Shown: one piece after another, positions 21,889 to 32,259 of the stretch
Position numbering within the stretch: the stretch's first letter is position 1
How the letters are laid out: each line of letters begins with the position of its first letter
NCBI GenBank assembly: GCA_963989245.1
Contig: OZ022351.1
Coordinates: 17,545,321 to 17,609,320 of the forward strand
Source of the DNA: Nansenia antarctica
Taxonomy: Eukaryota > Chordata > Actinopteri > Argentiniformes > Microstomatidae
Reading direction: 5' to 3'
DNA length: 64,000 bases
The notes under the pieces: generated by a model
Seen by the model: the letters and a program-made list of their open reading frames with translations, nothing else
Told to the model about the DNA's origin: nothing
Database searches by the model: none
Program-made: the position numbers and the translations under genes

Positions 21889-23039
21889 GTTACGCAGGTT
21901 GGAGTGGCACATCTCGAAGCCGCCAAAGGCCTGGGTCTTGGTCTGCCACATCATCTTGTTGTTCTTCTTGTACATGGCGAAGTTGCCGTCCTCCTGCATG
22001 CACAGGCGGTGGGCGTCGCGCTGGCCAGCGGTGCCTGAGTTCCACACAGGCTTCCAGCCGTAAATGACAAAGTTGCCATCCTCCTAGAAAGACAGATAGG
22101 ATGGAAACATGGGTTTAACCAGATCTTATCCACCTCATTTTTCTGGTTTTCTGCTCGAAATGACATGCCCACAGTGAATATAGAATATCTCCACAATCAC
22201 AAGGGCCTTCATAATGATATTTTTATCAAATGAAAGCTAACACCTGTGGGGTGGCTGTAGAAGTGTCAGAATCAAAATCTATGTTACTGTGTCAGAGCAA
22301 ATAGAGCTAGAACATTATAAAACATCTCAAATTCAGTCTCCGCCTAAAAAAAAAACAGCTTTTACAGTGAATATCACCTTGGAAACCTGATAACGAAGCC
22401 CAAATCATCTAGGAATCAGTACTCCAGGGTCTTATTAGTACTTGTGCCAAAGTCGATGCTAGTAATGTGAGCAAATGCAACTTTGTACCTGTTTTAGTAC
22501 AGGTATGTTTAGGCGGACACCTATATGTTTAGGCCATTTGGAGATATTTTGGCACCATCTTTGACCTTTGACCTTTCTCATGTATCAGATTTGTTTTTCT
22601 TTTTTGGGGGGGGGGGGATTTTTTGGGGGTTGACCGACCAATGGTATGGAAATTCGGCGTTGAAACCGGACATGACACATTCTCCAGTTGGAGAAAACTG
22701 GATGTGACTTAGGCCGTGTTTACTGTCTCGGGAAAAAAATGGTGGCATCGTATAGCATGCAAAGTTGTGAAAAAAATGTGATATCGATGAAGAGAATTGA
22801 TCGAGGTAAACTCTTTATATCACTTCGGATCCACATGGGGGTCCGTTGGCTCCTATGTGGAACTGTGTACTGCAATGCTCAAACCTTATGTGTAAATGAT
22901 AATATTATTAGTATTATAGTATAGTATCGTTCAGGCTCCAGACACTCACCTGGAAACAGGCCTTCCACTCATGGTTGTTGGATATGAGGTAGTCTCCCTT
23001 ATGGAGTTCGTCAAACTTGGACATGTAGTTCCTGCTCAT
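21889..23039 (-). pseudogene. Lectin copy 4, C-terminus replaced
   Basis: Coding parts are complement(21889..22083) and complement(22950..23039). Exon 2 is intact (MSRNYMSKFDELHKGDYLIS...). Exon 3 begins EDGNFVIYGWKPVW. The second mannose motif reads QEDGNFAMY (Val to Ala). It has AFGGFEM where the others have AGGFKM. Homology stops after CHSNLRN, and the frame runs on through unrelated sequence to a stop at 21778, adding a Cys-rich hydrophobic tail. The third subdomain is lost. The intron holds about 740 bp of extra sequence. Splice sites and promoter are intact, so a chimeric transcript is possible. Confidence 0.75.
22119..22861. mobile_element. Insertion in the intron of lectin copy 4
   Basis: Other copies read GGTTTAACNGTGTACTGCAA here. 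In copy 4 the sequence departs after GGGTTTAAC and resumes at CTGTGTACTGCAA, with about 740 bp between. It contains a G13 run (22606-22618) and no recognisable coding region. The element type is unknown. Confidence 0.6.
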
Positions 23040-23396
23040 GATTCTGCAATGACAAGTTAGGTGGATCACTAAATAAGAAAGAAGGAATTTCTTCCTTAAT
23101 TTAAAGTTTGGAATTACACACACGGAATTTCTTACTTAATTTAAAGTGTGGAATTACACACACGGAACAATGTGGAAACTCCACATATTAAAGATGTGTT
23201 GGAGACAGTGAAAACAGAGCAGATTTTCAATGAAACAGAGAAGTATAATAACACAGATATAACACAGAAACTATAGCCACTCAGTTCTGATACTATTGCA
23301 GAAAGAGGAGAGAAATCATGTATCATGATTCAGCTTCACAGAGAAGAGAAGAGAACTGTAAAAGACAGAGCAACAGATCACAGTTCTGATACTCAC

Positions 23397-23482
23397 AGGC
23401 CGGCTGTGGCGTGGATGTTGAGTCTGATGAGTTTGCAGCTGGAGGCGAAATGTCATCGCCTTCAGAATCAGCAGCTTTTATA
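23397..23482 (-). promoter_or_regulatory. Lectin copy 4 TATA promoter and non-coding exon 1
   Basis: TATAAAA on minus at 23476-23482. The exon edge at 23397 is followed by a GTGAGT donor. Conservation suggests that this partly broken gene may still be transcribed. Confidence 0.65.
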
Positions 23483-23699
23483 GCCAGAACCAAGAGAGGA
23501 GCCCTTTGAAGGAGAACACCCTCTCTGTCAAGCCATAATCAAATCTCTTTGCCCCATTTTTGGGGCAATTTGTAAAATATGCCCAGGCTACTTTCTTCTG
23601 TAAAACCAGCTTGTGAATGTGAAGAGGGGCCACACTTGAATCCTTCACATAACCAAAACCAATCACAGAAAGGTGCAGCTGACCACATAGCGAATGTCT

Positions 23700-24110
23700 T
23701 GTTTTGCTTAAAGAGAGATGGGAAAGTGAATACATGGTTGTGCTTATTGGAGACAAGCTGGTATGTCTTTGCTACAAGGTAGTGCCCAAGGAATACAATT
23801 TACGGCGGCACTTCGACACCAAACAAGTATGGCAACCTTAGCCACCAAGAAAAGCAACAAAAAGTCCAAGAATTAAAAGGCAGCCTGCATTCTCAACAGA
23901 ATAAGTTTGCAAAAGTTACAGCAACAAATGATGCAGCAGTGAAAGCCGACAGAAGGTATGTTAATAGGTGTGCCCTGACCAGAAGGGGAGCTAGCGGCAA
24001 ATCTGACGACACAGCTGGCTGAAGAAGCATGCAGTTATCTGGCTTTTTCATTAGCTGTTGACGAAAGCACTGACAGTACTGTGCCATACGTATGCGTGCA
24101 TTCTAATGGT
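23700..24110 (+). pseudogene. hAT transposase fragment, GTF2IRD2/ZBED-like, second copy
   Basis: Paralogue of 15365-15830 in the same position relative to its lectin, with additional deletions. SYLAFSLAVDEST-type coding is still visible near 24030-24075. Confidence 0.65.
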
Positions 24111-24179
24111 TGTGCTTGCATTTTGTTTGTTTTGTGTTTGTTGTTATGTGTGCAGGTATTGAGATAGGAAATGTTAGGA

Positions 24180-24437
24180 TATTTATAGCATAGCATAGAG
24201 TACAGCACAGTGTTTTATTTGTATAGTATAGTATAGTAGATAGTGTACATAGCCTTTATTTATGTAAACCAGCTCTTTTCCCTTCTTGTTTTTAGTCTTT
24301 TTTTTATTTATTTTTTTACCTAGCACCAGGGGAGCCCCCCCTCCCAAATTTCGTTGTATGGTACCTGTACTATATCAATGACAATAAAGACCATTCATTC
24401 ATTCATTCATTCATTCATTCATTCATTCATTCATTCA
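24180..24437 (+). mobile_element. LINE 3' tail with (CATT)n end
   Basis: The segment ending GACAATAAAGACCATTCATT has an ATTC array. The same family occurs at 45212-45430 (minus) and about 58690-58795. It includes the shared stretch AGCACCAGGGGAGCC and TTTCGTTGTATGGTACCTGT. Confidence 0.75.
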
Positions 24438-24650
24438 TATTGCTCCATGGATTAGGATGGTGTGTGATATAGTGCCTCAGGGTTAGGACTGGAGAGATGT
24501 ACTTGGTATGTACAGGGCCAGGCAGCATCACTCTCACATCCCACTTCGTCCTCTGAGTAACCTCAACCAGAACCTGACCACTATAGTTATGAACTGAAAC
24601 CCTTATTTTTATATTGACTTCATTACATATACTACTTTGTATAATGTTCT

Positions 24651-24652
<2 letters not shown>

Positions 24653-24696
<44 letters not shown>
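24653..24696. repeat. (TG)n microsatellite
   Basis: About 22 perfect TG units. Confidence 0.97.
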
Positions 24697-24697
<1 letters not shown>

Positions 24698-25239
24698 CAT
24701 GCAGCCACATGTTTACATGCCACAGAAAGCACATTAGATCAGAGCACATGTATTTGTTGTACCATAGTTCTGCCCCTCTCAACTGCGACCACAAGGTTAA
24801 AAAAGTAAATGTTTGTGTGATGGTAAAAAAAATTAAAATAACTTTATTATTGACTTGAAAATGTTGATCTTTGATGGATAAGTAATAATGAGGGTTTCTT
24901 AATCTAATAAATTCATGGGATTTATGTTAGAATAACAGAGAAATGTGAATGTGTGTGCTCACATACAGTATTTTTGTGTCTACGTACATGCATATATATC
25001 GATGCACAAGCATGTGTTTTTGTTACCGAACTCAGAGTTCCATTGGTTCCAAGGAATTAGGGGGAACCTGATCAAGAAAATGAATGTGAGTGAAGACACA
25101 CAAAACATCACATCCACCCAGTAGTGTTATTTTCTGTAGTGCCTACTCCTCTCTTTCCAAGTTTGTATTCTGTTGAATGTTGGTTGTTTATTTTACTGGA
25201 CGTGTTCTGCTTAAACAAAAAATAATGTAATTAAAAGAA

Positions 25240-25970
25240 TGACAATTGTGACAGGTAGGACAGCCACTGACTTTTATTGTGAAAGGCAGGACAGCCAATG
25301 GGATCCAGAGGGGCGTGATTCTCTACTTAACCTGTGTGTACCCAAATTGTCCTACCTCTTTGCTCACCTGACTCCCTGCTTGTGTAACCGGCTCGGTCTG
25401 TCTCGAGTCGACTACCTGCGTTGTGTTCTGTGCTGACCGATGACAGGACGCTGATGTGTACTTTAGGCACTTTTAATCTGTACAATGTACACAAAAATAA
25501 TGTTGGAATGAAACATCAAAACATGTAGGTGTCTTCTCAGCACGAGTCAACCTCTCTCCGTCTTACAGAATATAGACTGAGCCATTGAACATTGAACAAA
25601 TGAAAACATTTCAACACATTACATTTTGAACCTGGTATTGGGAGTAGCAACATACCTGTACAATGTACACAAAAATAATGTTGGAATGAAACATCAAAAC
25701 ATGTAGGTGTCTTCTCAGCACGAGTCAACCTAGCACAAAAGAAACATTTCAGCTAACTGACACGGAGAACAGTGACGAGCGCTAGCTGACACAGTGATGA
25801 GCGCTAGCATACAGAAAAATGAACCACGAGGTTAGCTAAATTAAAGTCTCTAAAACGCTCAAAACACCAATGTTTTCGATACAACATGACAGAATTTATG
25901 TGCACTCATCCTTAAATGCATGTACAACTTCTCATGTGCACTCAAATTAAAGTTATGATAGGTATGTCAA
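25240..25970. repeat. Unclassified region with internal direct repeats
   Basis: A roughly 77-bp sequence at 25476-25552 recurs at 25654-25731 (TCAAAACATGTAGGTGTCTT in both). A 28-bp piece (CTCTCCGTCTTACAGAATA...) at about 25552 recurs near 26143. This may be an LTR-type or other element, but no coding domain is visible. Confidence 0.5.
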
Positions 25971-26103
25971 TCAAGGACCCCAATTGAAATAAGCCAGTGG
26001 CTTTCTTGGTTTTTTATCCTGTTAGTTGACCTTGTATGTAATATGTACTTTCATGTACCTACTTCTGCAAATCTTCAAATAAAGTTTTCAATCAATCAAT
26101 CAA
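25971..26103 (+). mobile_element. Non-LTR 3' tail with (ATCA)n end
   Basis: Near-identical to 10554-10690 and 41955-42090. Confidence 0.72.
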
Positions 26104-27394
26104 TGTATAAGTTTACATTGCACTGCGGTAGACACGTACCCCTCTCCGTCTTACAGAATATAGACTGAGAGAGAAACTCACACCACTGCCCCCTAGGGGC
26201 GCAACTACACACAAATCTCCCAATACCTACAAACCACAATGAACAACACCAGATTTTGGTTAAATAAAACTTACCTAACCACAAAATATAAAATGAAAGG
26301 TTACAAAAACATCACTCATTCCTTAACCTGTTACACTTGTCCAAGCTCCCAGTCCCTTCCCATTCAGGTTAGAGGTATGTTGTTGTACTATCATTGCTCC
26401 CTAAGATGTATTGGGCTACTTTCTGCTACAACCTTGTATTTTATCACCAATAGGTATTAGTAGGTGCGTGTGCAACAGTGCTGGCTCCCACCGCCGAGGT
26501 ACAGTGGATGGTGGATTGATGTGATGCATGCAACTGACAAAGGTAACACATGTATACTGTATCGTAGGATTGCCCTTAAGGCATCCAAGGTAATTGTATT
26601 ATTTGTGGTTATTGTGATGTGTCTTCATGGATGTGCTCTGTCACTATAGGTCGGTCAGAGCACTAGCTGCTGTTTTGCCTCTGGCAAAAACTGCTGTCAT
26701 TGAATCCTGGTTTTGCCTCTAATCTTTTAGTATAGCAGTTTAACATGTCCTCTTTTAATATATTTCTGTCACACCAACTCTGGTACCTGTGTACGTTTTA
26801 ACTTTGTACTACGTAGCCTACTAGGTTTATAGATCTGTGTAAAGTGCCATTCTGGCGGGGGGGGGGCGGTTAGTCGGTTTAGGTCCTACCCATCACCCAT
26901 CATCAGCATGCGTGAGTGTGATAATCTTAATTGCACTGTGTGATCACCCTTGCACTGTGCTTGCTATGTTTCAGACTGCGTATACACGTGGTGTGGTAAG
27001 TTGTGGTAGTGGATAGCTCCCAGCTTGAGCCCCCAGTTGGCCATAGACCCCAGTTGGCCATAGCCCAGTATTTTAGTTATTGTAATAAAGTGTTAGTGTT
27101 TTATCAAGAGTATGCTGGAACCCAGTTGTCATTATACCCTGTGTGGCGATCTCACTTTTTACCCTCTTCTGTATCCAGTATCAATTGTAAAATAAAAGCA
27201 ATTATTGATACCAGTGATCATTGGTTATTGATCCTTGAATTGAGTGATATCGATTGACTTCTGGCTTACTCAGTCTCCTCAATAGATACTGACCCTTTTC
27301 CCCACAGATGCTTCCAGACATATCTTTTTCTTTACATTTTAATAAATTGAAACCATATGATTTTGAATCATGTCTCTGTCTTCCTTACATAAAG
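26104..27394. other. Gene-free interval
   Basis: No gene recognised. It contains the second CTCTCCGTCTTACAG direct repeat near 26140. The rest is anonymous sequence. Confidence 0.4.
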
Positions 27395-28040
27395 AACCTA
27401 TAGGGAATATTGTATGTTGTAACTCAAGGTGATTGAGTTATTCCCCCAGTATATTATTTCCTGGGGTGCAATTCCCAAGGTGGTGTTGTCTGGCTACGGT
27501 TGGTCCCCCAACCACACCCACTTGTTACACAAAACAATAATGTTATTGCCGACCATGCTTGAAGTGATTTTTTTGGGTTTGTTTGTTTTTGTTTTTATTG
27601 TATTAAAGTCATGGGCCTGACATGATCTTGCCTGCAGTATGCAGAACATTAAAAAGTAACACTGTGGTGTGGTGAACTGAACTGGGCTGCAACTCGGCAA
27701 TTGTGAAGCCTCGCAAAAGCTCCCTTTTCTCCAAGTTTGCTCCCTTTTCGTTCTCTCATCAGACATGGCAGCACTAACACTCTCATCTATCATGGCAGCA
27801 AGATAGAGAATCCCAAGCCTCACCATGAAGAGCCATTGAACTTGTTTTGCAAAACAAAATATAATCTCAGTGAAAGGCATTCATTCTACATGGGAGTGTT
27901 GCCAGATTTAATTTACCACTTTGTTCCAGATGCTGGAGCCCAGCTCCCTTTTCGTTCTCATCAAACTCATAGCCAGGAGAGAATCTCTCTCCCTCATTCA
28001 TTTTAATACAGCCATCGCATGCTTCAGATATATCAGAGTC
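27395..28040. repeat. Duplicated spacer segment (partner 29224-29735)
   Basis: Shares GAACCTATAGGGAATAT, ATTTCCTGGGGTGCAATTCC and the lectin 3'-flank sequence with 29224-29735. The second copy starts abruptly inside lectin copy 5, so the duplication breakpoint truncated that gene. Confidence 0.8.
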
Positions 28041-28129
28041 ATTAAAGACAACACTAGTAGATACAATTTAAAAAGCTATTTATTGATCAGGGGAGAACAG
28101 ATAACACTTTGGAACACTAGATGGAATGT

Positions 28130-28749
28130 AAGTAAGTAAGTAAAGCTTTATTTATATAGCACCTTTCATACAAGAAATGCAGCTCAAAGTGCTTTACAAC
28201 AGGAATAAGAACAAAGTGAATAAAAAACATATATAAAAACATATACAGTACATGCATAGAATGAATATAAAAGCAGGGGAAAACAGTAAAAAGAAAAGGT
28301 AAAGATTTAACTTTCCATATCCCTTTCATCTCCCTACCGTACACAGTCTTTCTGTACTTCCCACTGGCTTTCCACCAAGACCACAAACATCAATTTTTGG
28401 AAAAGGTCTGTCTCAGTCTCTCTCAGTGTGTATGTTCTCAGTCTCTGCTAGACCTTCCACCAAAAATCCAACTACTCAGTCAGTATCAACATTACAGTTT
28501 CTTTCTTTTGCACACCTCTTTCAACTAGTCAGTCTGTGTACGTGAATATAAGAGCAGGGGGAAACAGTCAAAAGAAAAGCTAAAGAAAATACAAGATTTT
28601 TTTTTTTTTTTTTAAAGGGCTAGTTGATAAAAACATTGAAAGTGCAGTAGCTGGCAAATGAGCAGTAGGCAGGTGCAGATAAGCTAGTTGAAGGCAATAT
28701 TGAAGAAGTGCGTTTTTTGGCTTACTTTTGAAAATATTTAGTTTCCACA
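28130..28749. mobile_element. Insertion splitting the 3' flank of lectin copy 5
   Basis: GGAATGT flanks both sides (28123-28129 and 28750-28756), and the lectin 3' sequence resumes after it. The insert starts with AAGTAAGTAAG then GCTTTATTTATATAGCACC, a common fish repeat motif (a related one lies at 50190-50260), and includes a T-run near 28600. Class uncertain. Confidence 0.6.
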
Positions 28750-29225
28750 GGAATGTGTGGTCATCGTTCCTCTCCCTGGTCATCGTTCCTCTCCCTGGTC
28801 ATCGTTCCTCTCCCTGGTCGAGCTGTGGTCAGACTTCTTACTTTTTTTGTTTGTTTCTTGCATTTCTATTCTTTTGTTTGTTTCTTGTATTTCTATGCTT
28901 TTTCTTTTCTGCCTGTCTGTTGTCACTGTGGGGATGGGTGAGACGGGAGGACGGGTGAGACGGGAGGACGGGTGAGACGGGGGGACGGGTGGGGAAAAGG
29001 AATGTAAGGAAAAAAAATGGTGAATGCAACATTGCGGCATCTGTGATGTCAAACTCTGCTTCACTTATGCATTTCATCAAATAAAAAATGTATTTAAAAA
29101 AAAAAAAGACTTCTTACTTGAATCCCTTGGACTGAGGGATCTGGGCAGAGGACCACACCTCCTCTCCGTCCCTCTCCACCACCATGGTGCCATCGTCACG
29201 CAGGTGGAAGTGGCACATCTTGAAG
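28750..29225 (-). pseudogene. Lectin pseudogene, copy 5 (C-terminal remnant)
   Basis: Coding homology on the minus strand covers 29225-29113 (FKMCHFHLRDDGTMVVERDG to QSKGFK), with a 9-bp insertion giving AQIPQSKGF. The 3' UTR continues at 28843-28750 after a retroposed insert. Everything upstream of residue 77 or so is replaced by a duplicated spacer. In the 3' UTR the 19-bp unit CATCGTTCCTCTCCCTGGT is present three times. Confidence 0.82.
28844..29106 (+). mobile_element. Poly(A)-tailed retroposed insert with 13-bp target duplication
   Basis: AGACTTCTTACTT occurs at 28831-28843 and again at 29107-29119. Between them is about 263 bp ending in AATAAA (near 29080) and a run of A. It includes three GACGGGAGGACGGGTGA-like repeats. 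These are marks of L1-driven insertion. The source transcript was not recognised. Confidence 0.8.
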
Positions 29226-30018
29226 AACCTATAGGGAATATCGTATGTTGTAACTCAAGGTGTTTGAGTTATTCCCCCAGTATATTATTTCCTGGGGTGC
29301 AATTCCCAAGGTGGTGTTGTCCGGCTACGGTTGGTCCCCCAACCACTCCCACTTGTTACACAAAACAATAATGGTACAGACCATGCTTGAAGTGATTTTT
29401 GTTGTTGTTGTTTTTTTTTGTTTTTATTGTATTAAAGCCATGGGCCTGACATGATCTTGCCTGCAGTATGCAGAACATGTAACACTGTGGTGTGGTGAAC
29501 TGAACTGGGCTGCAACTCGGCTATTGTGAAGCCTCGCAAATGCTCCCTTTTCATTCTCTCATCAGACATGGCAGCACTAACAAGGGGCAAGATAGAGAAT
29601 CCCAAGCCTCACCATGAAGAGCCATTGAACTTGTTTTGCAAAACAAAATATAATCTCAGTGAAAGGCATTCATTCTATATGGGAGTGTTGAAATGCTCTC
29701 TCCCTCATTCATTTTAATACAGCCATCGCATGCTTCAGATATACATGCTTTACATACTGTGTTGTGATGTATAGATGTATAGATGTTTTTGATACTTGTT
29801 GTGTATTGCACTCATGTTTTATATTGTATATATTGGGTTGTGTTTTATATTGTATATACTGTGTTGTGTTTTGTGTACAGACATGTCTCTGTTCTGCCAA
29901 TTGGCCAGATCGTCAAATGAGAATTGGTTCTCAACTGACCTATCTGGTTAAATAAAGGTTAATAATAATATATCAGAGTCATTAAAGACAACACCAGTAT
30001 ATACAATTTAAAAAGCTA

Positions 30019-30024
30019 TTTATT
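30019..30024 (-). terminator. Poly(A) signal of lectin copy 6
   Basis: Minus-strand AATAAA about 90 bp past the stop, as in copies 1 and 2. Confidence 0.65.
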
Positions 30025-30112
30025 GATCAAGGGAGAACAGATAACATTATATAGCACTAGATGGAATGTGCGGTCATCGTTCCTCTCCCTGGTCGAGCTG
30101 CGGTCAGACTTC

Positions 30113-30585
30113 TTACTTGAATCCCTTGGACTGGGCAGAGGACCACACCTCCTCTCCGTCCCTCTCCACCACCATGGTGCCATCGTTACGCAGGTAGAAG
30201 TGGCACATCTTGAAGCCGCCAGCCTGGGTCTTGGTCTGCCACATCATCTTGTTGTCCCTCTTGTACATGACGAAGTTGCCGTCCTCCTGCATGCACAGGC
30301 GGTGGGCGTCGCGCTGGCCAGCGGTGTCTGAGTTCCACACAGGCTTCCAGTTGTAGATGACAAAGTTGCCATCCTCCTAGAAAGACAAATAGGATGGAAA
30401 CATTGGTTTAACTGTGTACTGCAATGCTCAAACCTTATGTGTAAATTATAATATTAGTATTATAGTACAGTATCGTTCAGGCTCCAGACACTCACCTGGA
30501 AACAGGCCTTCCACTCATGGTTGTTGGACATGAGGTAGTCTCCCTTACGGAGTTCGTCAAACTTGGACATGTAGTTCCTGCTCAT
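30113..30585 (-). CDS. Lily-type mannose-binding lectin, copy 6
   Basis: Predicted CDS complement(join(30113..30376, 30496..30585)), 117 residues. Donor, acceptor and ATG position are identical to copies 1 and 2. Both QxDxNxVxY sites are intact and the third is decayed. It carries QRDAHRL and KRDNKMMW, the most common residues in the array. It is the member nearest to puf60 and is transcribed away from it. Cys residues of CFQ, LCMQ and MCHF are conserved across copies. Confidence 0.87.
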
Positions 30586-30974
30586 GATTCTGCAATGACA
30601 AGTTAGGTGGATTACTAAATAAGAAAGAAGGAATTTCTTCTACTGCCTTAATTTAAAGTTTGGAGTTACACACATGGAGAGAGATTGTTGATTTGTTTTT
30701 GGTTACAAAAACATAAAACAGAATATGAACAATGTGGAAGTAACTCTCCACATATAAAATATGTGTTGGAGACAGTGAAAACAGAGCAGATTTTCAACGA
30801 AGCAGAGAAATATAATAACAGATATAACACAGAAACTATAGCCACTCAGTTCTGATACTATTGCAGAAAGAGGAGAGAAATCATGTATCATGATTCAGCT
30901 TCACAGAGAAGCTTCACAGAGAAGAGAAGAGAACTGTAAAAGACAGAGTGACAGATCACAGTTCTGATACTCAC

Positions 30975-31060
30975 AGGCCGGCTGTGGAGTGGATGTAGAG
31001 TCTGATGAGTTTGCAGCTCGAGGTGAAGTGTCATCTTCTTCAGAATCAGCAGCTTTTATA
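30975..31060 (-). promoter_or_regulatory. Lectin copy 6 TATA promoter and non-coding exon 1
   Basis: TATAAAA on minus at 31054-31060. Exon 1 ends at 30975 before GTGAGT. The upstream inverted CCAAT (ATTGGATTATGGC) is preserved. Confidence 0.7.
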
Positions 31061-31419
31061 GCAAGAACCAAGAGAGGAGCCCTTTGATTGATGGAGAACA
31101 CCCTCTGTGTCAAGCCATAATCCAATCTCTTTTATCACGTGTCTTTATTTTGGGGACAATTTGTAAAATATGCCTAATGTGATTAAATCACATCTTTGGA
31201 ATTTGGAAATGTAAGACATACTAAGACATAAGTATGCTGCAGTCCAATGGCTGCAGTACTATCAAAACAATAAAATGCTACCGTAGGCATATTTCAGAAA
31301 TGTATTTTATTATGTGGGTTCTTGTTAGAGGGTTGATTTGCAAGCTGCCATAAAACAAAATTAGAAGAGCATTTCTTATGAAATAGTTAGAATATTGAGT
31401 GCCTCCTGCTGACCGACCT

Positions 31420-31530
31420 CAGGCCATCGTTGACTCCCTCCTTGACCCACTGCAGTTTGCCTACAGAGCCAACCGGTCCGTAGACAACGCAGTCAACATG
31501 GGCCTCCACTTCATCCTCCAGCACCTGGCC
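31420..31530 (+). pseudogene. Non-LTR reverse transcriptase fragment
   Basis: Encodes DSLLDPLQFAYRANRSVDNA and VNMGLHFILQHL, a typical fish LINE RT block. It is followed by a separate dispersed repeat starting GGGGCCTCATTTAGAAAG. Confidence 0.7.
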
Positions 31531-31916
31531 CTGGGGCCTCATTTAGAAAGCTTTGGTAGAACTGGCGTAAAAAACTAAGAACATTTACGCACACCAACAT
31601 TCGGATTTATAAAACGGTGCGCACGCAAGTGGAATTTGCAGTGCGCAATTCTGATTCTCATCACAGGGCACTGTAACTTGTATTTGGTTAATACTGGTAT
31701 TTCTCCTATTTACCCTAAAGGTATGACAACATGTTTACCTCTCAGGACCAGTACTGTATTCATAATCCAGGCTGACAGCAATGGAACCATGGAACTACAG
31801 TTAATCATTCTAATAAAAGCATCTTTAGTGTGCCAAAGTCAAGCTTGCAGCTAGATTCTGCCATGTCGCTGTTTTGCCAGACTGGCCAAAACTGGCAACC
31901 CTTGAAATCGTTCCCT

Positions 31917-32153
31917 GGCTGTGTTCGGAATGGCATACTAGCATACTACTCATACTAGATATGATGTAGATTTTGAGTATGCAGTGCGTTCACACTGTAG
32001 ATTATGTGAAATTTGAGTATGCAAGAAATGTATACTAGATTTTCGGTCGGCTGGTATTGGCATACTTATTATGAATTTAGTAAGCAGTAGGCAGTATATA
32101 CTCATTGAGTATGCTAGTATGCAGTATGCTAGTATGCCATTTCGAACACAGCC
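31917..32153. mobile_element. MITE with about 31-bp inverted repeats
   Basis: The left end GGCTGTGTTCGGAATGGCAT pairs with the right end ATGCCATTTCGAACACAGCC (one mismatch), and the repeats extend through ACTAGCATACT. It is rich in GTATGC/GCATAC words. It ends 48 bp before the puf60 promoter motif. Confidence 0.88.
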
Positions 32154-32200
32154 CATCTCTCGCGGTGTTTTAATCCACCGAGTCGCATCGATGTAAAAAG

Positions 32201-32210
32201 TCTCGCGAGA
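32201..32210. promoter_or_regulatory. TCTCGCGAGA promoter element of puf60
   Basis: An exact palindrome lying 50 bp upstream of the predicted puf60 ATG. TCTCGCGAGA is the known recognition motif of BANP, an activator of CpG-rich housekeeping promoters. A partial match, TCTCGCGGT, lies at about 32157. No TATA box is seen nearby. Assignment to puf60 is by position. Confidence 0.72.
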
Positions 32211-32259
32211 CCTCACAGCAGCGGTGTGTGTGGTGGGCCTTTCACAGGAGGTGTGCTTC

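Noticed and set aside
24609..24858. Cys-Val repeat and His-Thr repeat frames
   Set aside because: Translations of (TG)n and (CA)n microsatellites; the same applies to frames at 55881-57012, 58384-58575 and 63172-63552.
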